DNA from: Clostridia bacterium
GTDB taxonomy: Bacteria > Bacillota > Clostridia > Oscillospirales > Acutalibacteraceae
Direction: 5' to 3'
DNA length: 46,924 bases
Assembly (NCBI GenBank): GCA_029226955.1
Contig: JAQXZA010000150.1
Location: 1-46,924, forward strand
Shown here: positions 42,701 through 46,924 of the stretch, one piece after another
Numbering within the stretch: the first letter of the stretch is position 1
Layout of the letters: every line of letters starts with the position of its first letter
Notes under the pieces: model-generated
Databases searched by the model: none
Told to the model about the DNA's origin: nothing
What the model saw: the letters and a program-made list of their open reading frames with translations, nothing else
Made by a program: the position numbers and the translations under genes

Positions 42701-43815
42701 TGCTGAACTTCAAGCCTGTAAATCTTGTCTTTGCTTTTTGAGATTTTTTCGGATTTTCTGTTCTTGTTCTCAATTTCCTCATTTCTTGCGTTTTCATATT
42801 TCTGACGCTGATTTACATTTTCCTCTATGTCAGAAATATTTATTGTGCTTTTCTCGGATTCAAGTTCGGATTTTTCTATTCTTAAAATCTCGTTTTCGTC
42901 ATTAAGTTTTTTAACTTCTTCTTTTCCTGATGTAAATTCTTTTTCTTTTTTCTTCAAATCCGCACTGATAGAGTCAGAATCAGACTTTGCGTCAAGAAAA
43001 GCCTCTGCTTTTTTTGAAAGCATATAGCGGTTGTACCTGTCGTACTCAGTTTTTATGTTCTGCAAATCACTGTATGTTTCCTTTAAATTTTCAAGTCTGC
43101 TCTGAATACCGTCCATATCTTCCATAGCGTCAACCATTGCGTGAAGGTCATCATCAGACAGTGTTTGAAGTGAATCGTTAAGAATATCATAAACCTTTGA
43201 CGGCTTGAACTCCTTTGACAGCTTAGGGGCACGAACCTTTATGAGAAGTTTTATAAACTGTTCATACTGCTCAATGCGTGGAAAACCGAATATATATTTA
43301 TTCACAAAAGCCATATATTCCTTTTGTGTTTCGGCAAAGATATTTCCGTCACCGAGTTTCTTTTTCAAATCCTGTTTAGTGTAAGGGATTTTTCTTGTGC
43401 CGATTTTTTGATAAAGGAACATATCATAGCCTATTCTCTGATTATCAAGAATGATAAATCCCCAGAACTGCATAGGCTTTCCTTTCTGAGCCCTCTGACC
43501 TATTCCTATTGTGCGGTACTGTTCGGTATTTTGTTTTTTAAATTCAAGAAACAAATAACCTGTCACATCATCTTTTTCATTGTCGCCGAGAAAATAATAC
43601 TCCATTTTTCTGTCGCTTGAACCAAACGGGTCAAGTCTGCTCGGAGTTCTGTCGCCGTCAAGTATAAAAGGGATAATGCTTTGTGTAGTTATTGATTTTC
43701 CCGAACCGTTCTGTCCTTTAAGGAGTAATTTTCCGTCAGAAAACTCAAATATTTCTTCATCATAAAGCCAAAAATTAACAAAGCCTATTCTGTTCATCTG
43801 CCAACGGTTGTCCAT
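39769..43815 (-). CDS. jetC: Wadjet type II SMC-like ATPase JetC (TIGR02680-like)
   Basis: The protein has 1348 residues. Walker A is GQNGSGKS at 34-41. Long coiled coils run through most of the middle, with a hinge-like globular part near residues 580-720 (FIPFYEAVDFADNIS … NARRRNKEKQ). The C-terminal ATPase half has signature FSGGEKAMAMY at 1240-1250 and Walker B RIIALDEAFAG at 1271-1281. It is the MukB/SMC-related motor that extrudes DNA loops in Wadjet. It overlaps jetB by one base (TAATG) and jetD by eight. No frameshift is seen, so the system looks intact. Confidence 0.94.
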   Translation of the reverse strand: MDNRWQMNRIGFVNFWLYDEEIFEFSDGKLLLKGQNGSGKSITTQSIIPFILDGDRTPSRLDPFGSSDRKMEYYFLGDNEKDDVTGYLFLEFKKQNTEQYRTIGIGQRAQKGKPMQFWGFIILDNQRIGYDMFLYQKIGTRKIPYTKQDLKKKLGDGNIFAETQKEYMAFVNKYIFGFPRIEQYEQFIKLLIKVRAPKLSKEFKPSKVYDILNDSLQTLSDDDLHAMVDAMEDMDGIQSRLENLKETYSDLQNIKTEYDRYNRYMLSKKAEAFLDAKSDSDSISADLKKKEKEFTSGKEEVKKLNDENEILRIEKSELESEKSTINISDIEENVNQRQKYENARNEEIENKNRKSEKISKSKDKIYRLEVQQKNILKETDDYKYNIENLFLQLDEQNDILNFEKHNDVKELPESNDYERISRNISDELNRLSKNINTAFDAVNRFEEKTNECNNAEKELEKRSKNKSIAEKELNSARKLEDESRDSITEQYYIFADEHKELILNSETVQKLSELIKQYKSPADYGEILNITNSLYNEKYNELYRIKIDIQSEQDSLIKSKKSLENELQQLINMKEPVPERSKRVQETRKILTQNGINFIPFYEAVDFADNISADEQNMLECQLTDSGLLDSLIVAENDYEKATQLLKGYSDVIIHTDGNGTEKFGKLKISDDIHSELKFQTEKILADFSEKRESDSKFVVSPDGYFRNGILEGYSTADSDAMYIGVNARRRNKEKQIAEKQKEIDVCTEQLNALRNETDGINQRISTLEKDKNALPKYDDLDRSIDMSKECEMNYNSAVRDFNAQEKILLDLSAVKTKCEQDMITACKILPYARNTESYKEVREAVSDYKNIFIELDKTVTKYNNAKIRYENVQYNIDSENDIIDETQAELRNIIRKVESYDKLINQINEFLNNPEVKAKAERLTQINRMLRENESRYSDNKTKIAVAENNISRLETEIENAKIKSAEVMTITENLKTYFEEELSLNLVFDEVGNSSYETAKKAVGCIHNNDKDKSVSDMITLLHNKFQKYNSNIAIYGATLEDCFENSENTNTLRKRQRIYATLNGQKLYFNDFCVAVKSMIESTEQLIQEKDRELFENILADTLSRKLNARISESRRWIKDMSALMQNMDTSMGLTFSLDWKARSAENDNELEISELEKLLARDRELLTTQDIDRVSSHFRNKIHIAKQTAEENGETVNYSDLVRDALDYRKWFEFKMYYYRNSESKKELTNGAFNRFSGGEKAMAMYVPLFAAVNAQYKKAENNDHPRIIALDEAFAGVDDKNISSMFELVQKLDFDYIINSQVLWGCYETVPSLRIAELLRPANSDVVTVINYYWNGHERILNE

Positions 43816-44957
43816 TATTCTTCACCCTCTGCAATTTTAAAATCCTTAGGATATTTTCCGTCAAATATTCCTGCTGACGAATATATCACAATATTTTCAC
43901 TGTCAATAACATCAAGCATTTTCCATATTTTCATATTTCCGATTATATTCAGAATCAGCTTTTCATAAGTCATTTCACGGTATTCCTTACTCCACGCTGA
44001 AACATATTTATCTCTGCAATTCTTTATAACAGATTTGAAATTCTCCATACTTATATAAATACAATCGTTTGAATTTCTGACAAGAATGTTTTGTTCAGTC
44101 TGTTTTCTTATTTCTGAACATACAAGCAAAACTATTTCAGATATTGCCTTGCTGTCGGGGAAACACTCTCCTGTACAGTCATTCTCATACATAACAAAAA
44201 ATGCCGAGTTTTTATGTATTCTCAGTTCTCCGCCTATATTACTGTCAAGAGTTTTCTGTATTGCATTACGCTGATTTTTGATGTATATAGAATCTGGATT
44301 ATCGTTTTCCGTCCAGTAAACACCGGGTGACGCAACAAGCTGTCTGTAAACCCTGTTTATCCTGAAATGTCCTCTGTCGGTCTGGGTATCGTCAATATGT
44401 TCTTTCTCAAAATCCTTGTATGTTTTGTATGACGAAATATCCCTGTTAAAATTAGTCGCAAAATATCTTGAAAGTCCCGTGTTCACATACAGAACTTCCC
44501 TGTCTATAATGTCTGAGGTTTTTTCGTTTGAGGAATCAACTATTTTCATAAGACCTGTGTTTTCCGCAAATTTCAAAGCCCTTACAAGCGATTTTCTGTG
44601 TGAAAAGATAGTCGAATCAAGCTGAATAAACTCTTTTAACTGAATTGTAATCATATCAACAAGTTCTGACAGCAAAAAGGGTTCTCCGTCCTCCCTGTCT
44701 TCCAGAAAAATCAGAAGTGCCGACAAAATGCAATAATCAAGTTTATCGGTAAATTCCGTTATTCCCATAAAACTTTCCGCACAGGCGGGAATTTTCTCAA
44801 CCTTTAATATTTTATCGTTAATTATCAGTCGCCAGCCAAGCTGTTCAACAATGAATTTTCGTGCCTGATTTATTTCACGTTTGGTTTTTATATAGGTGTC
44901 TTTATCCTTTGACTTGTCAATCCAAAAATTTTCAAGAAGTTTTTTTACCGAATCCAC
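43815..44957 (-). CDS. jetB: Wadjet type II subunit JetB (TIGR02678-like)
   Basis: The protein has 380 residues. Family-like segments are QARKFIVEQLGWRLIINDKILKVEKIPA, LDYCILSALLIFLEDREDGEPFLLSELVDMI, NRVYRQLVASPGVYW and SIYIKNQRNAIQKTLDSNIGGELRIHKNSAFFV. JetB is a kite/MukE-like winged-helix protein that links the kleisin JetA to the JetC motor. The start lies three bases after the jetA stop and the stop codon overlaps the jetC start, indicating balanced co-translation. Confidence 0.88.
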   Translation of the reverse strand: MDSVKKLLENFWIDKSKDKDTYIKTKREINQARKFIVEQLGWRLIINDKILKVEKIPACAESFMGITEFTDKLDYCILSALLIFLEDREDGEPFLLSELVDMITIQLKEFIQLDSTIFSHRKSLVRALKFAENTGLMKIVDSSNEKTSDIIDREVLYVNTGLSRYFATNFNRDISSYKTYKDFEKEHIDDTQTDRGHFRINRVYRQLVASPGVYWTENDNPDSIYIKNQRNAIQKTLDSNIGGELRIHKNSAFFVMYENDCTGECFPDSKAISEIVLLVCSEIRKQTEQNILVRNSNDCIYISMENFKSVIKNCRDKYVSAWSKEYREMTYEKLILNIIGNMKIWKMLDVIDSENIVIYSSAGIFDGKYPKDFKIAEGEE

Positions 44958-44960
44958 AAC

Positions 44961-46433
44961 TTACACCTCCTCAAATTCCATCACATATTTTGGCATAACA
45001 AGGTCGCCGTCAGTGCATTTCAGCGTACACTGTCCGTCTTTTTTTACAAGATGAAATTTTCTGCCAAATTCCGTTGACGCTGTTTTTGAGTTAGTCATAT
45101 TTGCAAGTGAAATCCATCTGAGAAGTGTAGTTCTTGTGTCCTCTGATATACATTCATCAATATCCGAAATATCAAGCCTGTTATTCCTGATATATTTAGT
45201 CACCATATTCTTATTCTTTTCGACCTGTTCAAGATACTGATTTTTCTGCATTTGTTTTTCCATACTTTTATTTTCAAAGCCTGTTTTATCCGCTCTCGGC
45301 TTATATGTTCTTGTATGCGGCTGTAAAGCATACTGCATAGGTTCTTCATTGTATGTACTGCTGTTAATGCTGTCTGTTGAACGGTCATTATTCACTTTAT
45401 AATGTTTTAAATGCTGTATTCCGAAAACATACGCTGACAGCTTGTGTGCCTCATCAATATTTTCGCAATCTGCAAACATAGAGATAAACCTTTTGTAATC
45501 GTCCTTACGGCTTATTCCCCAATTCTGAGTCTGTATAATCAATGACGCATTATGCACAATATTGCTGATTATCCTGTCGGTTATATCCATAACTCTGTTG
45601 CTTTCACTCTGAAAACTGTCAGTTGAAATAAACCAGTTTTTTATTTCCTGCCATCTGCCAAAGGTTAAATTTCTTATGTCATCTTCGGTAAATCTTACCG
45701 ATTCAACTAAGTTTCTCGGTATGTCAAGTTCACTCTGTACAATCTTTTCTAGTAATTCTTTCTCGGTTTCCTCAGGAATGTGTTTCAAAAGGCTTTCAAT
45801 ACGCATTGACTTGATTTTTAATTCCTGTACAAAGTCTTTAAGATACTGCACCAGTTTATCCTTGTGAAGTACAAACTCCATAGATTTCATTATCTTATCC
45901 GCACGACCTGAATAAAACTCTCTTAAATAGTCCTTATAGTTCTGATTAAGTCTTTGAAAATCTTCCTGTAAATTTTTCCACCATTCGTTTATCTGGTTAA
46001 GCGGCAAATCCTTTACATTTTCCGCATTACTGATAGACTGTTCAATTCTTGTAAAGTAATTCGGCGACAAACTGCCTGTTTCTATAAACAGATTTTCAAG
46101 TTTTACCGTCAGTTTTTCTATCTCAACGGAATATTCAGACATTGAGTAACTGTACTGTCTGTTTTTATATTCCTCGATTGTATAAACTCTTTTCGGGTCC
46201 TGTATTGCAACAAGGTTTTTCCAGTTTACGAGTGCGTCAAGGTCACTTTGCAACTGTTCCATAGTATAATCGGAAAATTCCGAATATTTTTTTATTTTCT
46301 CAAAAATTTCTTCTTTGTGCATTTGACCGTGCATTTTCTGGTCTTCTTCATAGAAAATCCGCATAATTCTTCTGTATCTTACCGAATTTCCCGTTGAAAG
46401 ATATGTCATCTCCTGTATTGCTTCAAGCTGCAT
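44961..46433 (-). CDS. jetA: Wadjet type II kleisin-like subunit JetA (TIGR02677-like)
   Basis: The protein has 490 residues starting at MQLEAIQEMTYLSTGNSVRYRRIMRIFYEEDQKMHG. The stretch YLST.N..RYR.I.R.FY is the typical TIGR02677 N-terminus, and AAGGTG lies upstream; an ATG 16 codons earlier overlaps the promoter region. The rest is mostly helical, with winged-helix ends expected of a MukF-like kleisin. In Wadjet it closes the JetC ring. It is the first gene of the four-gene operon, with a strong promoter 37-65 bases upstream. Confidence 0.9.
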   Translation of the reverse strand: MQLEAIQEMTYLSTGNSVRYRRIMRIFYEEDQKMHGQMHKEEIFEKIKKYSEFSDYTMEQLQSDLDALVNWKNLVAIQDPKRVYTIEEYKNRQYSYSMSEYSVEIEKLTVKLENLFIETGSLSPNYFTRIEQSISNAENVKDLPLNQINEWWKNLQEDFQRLNQNYKDYLREFYSGRADKIMKSMEFVLHKDKLVQYLKDFVQELKIKSMRIESLLKHIPEETEKELLEKIVQSELDIPRNLVESVRFTEDDIRNLTFGRWQEIKNWFISTDSFQSESNRVMDITDRIISNIVHNASLIIQTQNWGISRKDDYKRFISMFADCENIDEAHKLSAYVFGIQHLKHYKVNNDRSTDSINSSTYNEEPMQYALQPHTRTYKPRADKTGFENKSMEKQMQKNQYLEQVEKNKNMVTKYIRNNRLDISDIDECISEDTRTTLLRWISLANMTNSKTASTEFGRKFHLVKKDGQCTLKCTDGDLVMPKYVMEFEEV

Positions 46434-46469
46434 ATTACAGTCACACCTTATATATATATTATATGACAT

Positions 46470-46498
46470 ATTATAAAGCAAAATATTTGTTTTTTCAA
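46470..46498 (-). promoter_or_regulatory. Promoter of the Wadjet operon
   Basis: On the minus strand the site reads TTGAAA, a 17-base spacer, then TATAAT, close to the sigma-A consensus. An alternating TA tract follows, then the jetA ribosome site. Confidence 0.75.
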
Positions 46499-46535
46499 CA
46501 ATTTTTGATTGATTCTTTTATTTTTTATCTTCCAT

Positions 46536-46643
46536 TCAATCGGCATTTTTCTCTATAATATCAAGGATAAAACTTCTGTATTCTTCTCCAATCGGTATAT
46601 TATAATCTGTATATGGTAAGCAATAATATAAAAACCCCGACTT
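46536..46643 (-). pseudogene. Broken C-terminal coding fragment next to a transposase
   Basis: A minus-strand frame encodes LPYTDYNIPIGEEYRS followed by FILDIIEKNAD and a stop, in good protein-like composition, but it has no start. It runs back into the presumed insertion-sequence end near 46640. It is best read as the tail of a gene interrupted by the element. The family is not recognisable from so little sequence. Confidence 0.35.
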
Positions 46644-46661
46644 GCACACAGCACCCAAAGA

Positions 46662-46924
46662 TTAGGAATTTAAGCCGAATTGCTCTCTGTATTTGAGCGA
46701 TTTGGGATTTTCAAAAACCAAATTGATGATTTTTTCTACCTTTTCAAGATGGTCTGATGGTGGATTGATAACAAATGCATACAAATTCAAATAGTTTTGC
46801 AAATCATCTCTGCTGAATCCACTATGGGCATTCAAAAACATTTTCAAAAGGCTATGTATACGATTAACCGGATCAAGAGGATTCTCACTATCAGCTAACC
46901 CCTTTAGTTCAGAAGATGAATATG
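46662..46924 (-). CDS. Transposase, C-terminal part (IS1595/ISXO2-like), 5' end beyond window
   Basis: The frame is open to the window end. The 87 visible residues include NRIHSLLKMFLNAHSGFSRDDLQNYLNLYAFVINPP, which resembles the C-terminus of IS1595/ISXO2-type transposases (a conserved H-S-x-L-K…L-Q-x-Y-L-N pattern). About 20 bases beyond the stop, on the minus strand, GGGTGCTGTGTGCAAGTC could be the element's terminal repeat. The catalytic residues lie outside the window, so family and intactness are uncertain. It flanks the Wadjet operon, fitting a mobile or accessory island. Confidence 0.6.
   Translation of the reverse strand, partial: YSSSELKGLADSENPLDPVNRIHSLLKMFLNAHSGFSRDDLQNYLNLYAFVINPPSDHLEKVEKIINLVFENPKSLKYREQFGLNS

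Noticed and set aside
1-46924. tRNA or rRNA genes
   Set aside because: Gaps between genes are all shorter than 300 bases and none shows a cloverleaf or rRNA-like sequence by eye.

Overview
The window looks like a chromosomal segment of an AT-rich, low-GC Gram-positive anaerobe. It is most likely a member of class Clostridia close to Ruminococcus/Oscillospiraceae. The evidence is AGGAGG-type ribosome binding sites, sigma-A-like promoters, LCP-family wall proteins, a clostridial-type Pnkp/Hen1 pair, and a urease locus with a UrtABCDE urea transporter. The species call is inference. Every gene I accept except one (an ATPase at 35643-36995) lies on the minus strand, so the window reads from right to left.

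Layout from high to low coordinates. (1) 46433-46924: the C-terminal end of a transposase that resembles the IS1595/ISXO2 group, next to a short broken coding fragment. (2) 38451-46433: a complete four-gene Wadjet type II (JetABCD) plasmid-defence operon with its own promoter. (3) 35550-38465: two convergent AAA_14/DUF4143-type ATPase genes. Both promoters carry copies of a motif close to AAGTCNGAAA, as a 33-bp-period repeat on one side and a 40-bp tandem duplication on the other. (4) 30206-35377: a compact five-gene operon of cysteine synthase, a leaderless serine hydrolase, two different glutamate-cysteine-ligase-like enzymes and a class II glutamine amidotransferase. This is a plausible but unidentified gamma-glutamyl/thiol pathway. 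(5) 25108-30031: urease operon ureAB-C-E-F-G-D with a promoter-hairpin-RBS leader, followed by two small membrane-protein genes (24310-24995). (6) 20707-24176: a membrane hybrid histidine kinase and an AraC-type response regulator. (7) 19943-20572: a cytidylate-kinase-like protein. (8) 14961-19845: urea ABC transporter urtABCDE. (9) 13781-14872: a soluble receiver-kinase. (10) 12391-13628: a class III Fic protein and a YfbR-type 5'-deoxynucleotidase. (11) 9623-12221: two LytR-CpsA-Psr proteins. (12) 1-9601: a GNAT acetyltransferase, two WYL-domain proteins, and the Hen1-Pnkp RNA-repair pair. Three more genes follow: a 410-residue protein with a ParB-like motif, a MoxR-type AAA ATPase, and a metallopeptidase-like/VWA-associated protein cut by the window start.

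Functionally, sections 5-9 form one urea-nitrogen module: uptake (Urt), hydrolysis (urease with nickel-delivery chaperones) and signalling (two kinases, one AraC-type regulator). Sections 2, 3 and 12 are stress or defence functions: plasmid restriction, unknown ATPases and repair of cleaved RNA. The least explained parts are the extended RNA-repair cassette, the gamma-glutamyl/cysteine operon, the paired ATPases with a shared promoter motif, and the paired small membrane proteins in the urea locus. I found no rRNA, tRNA or CRISPR array. No stretch longer than 300 bases lacks a gene.
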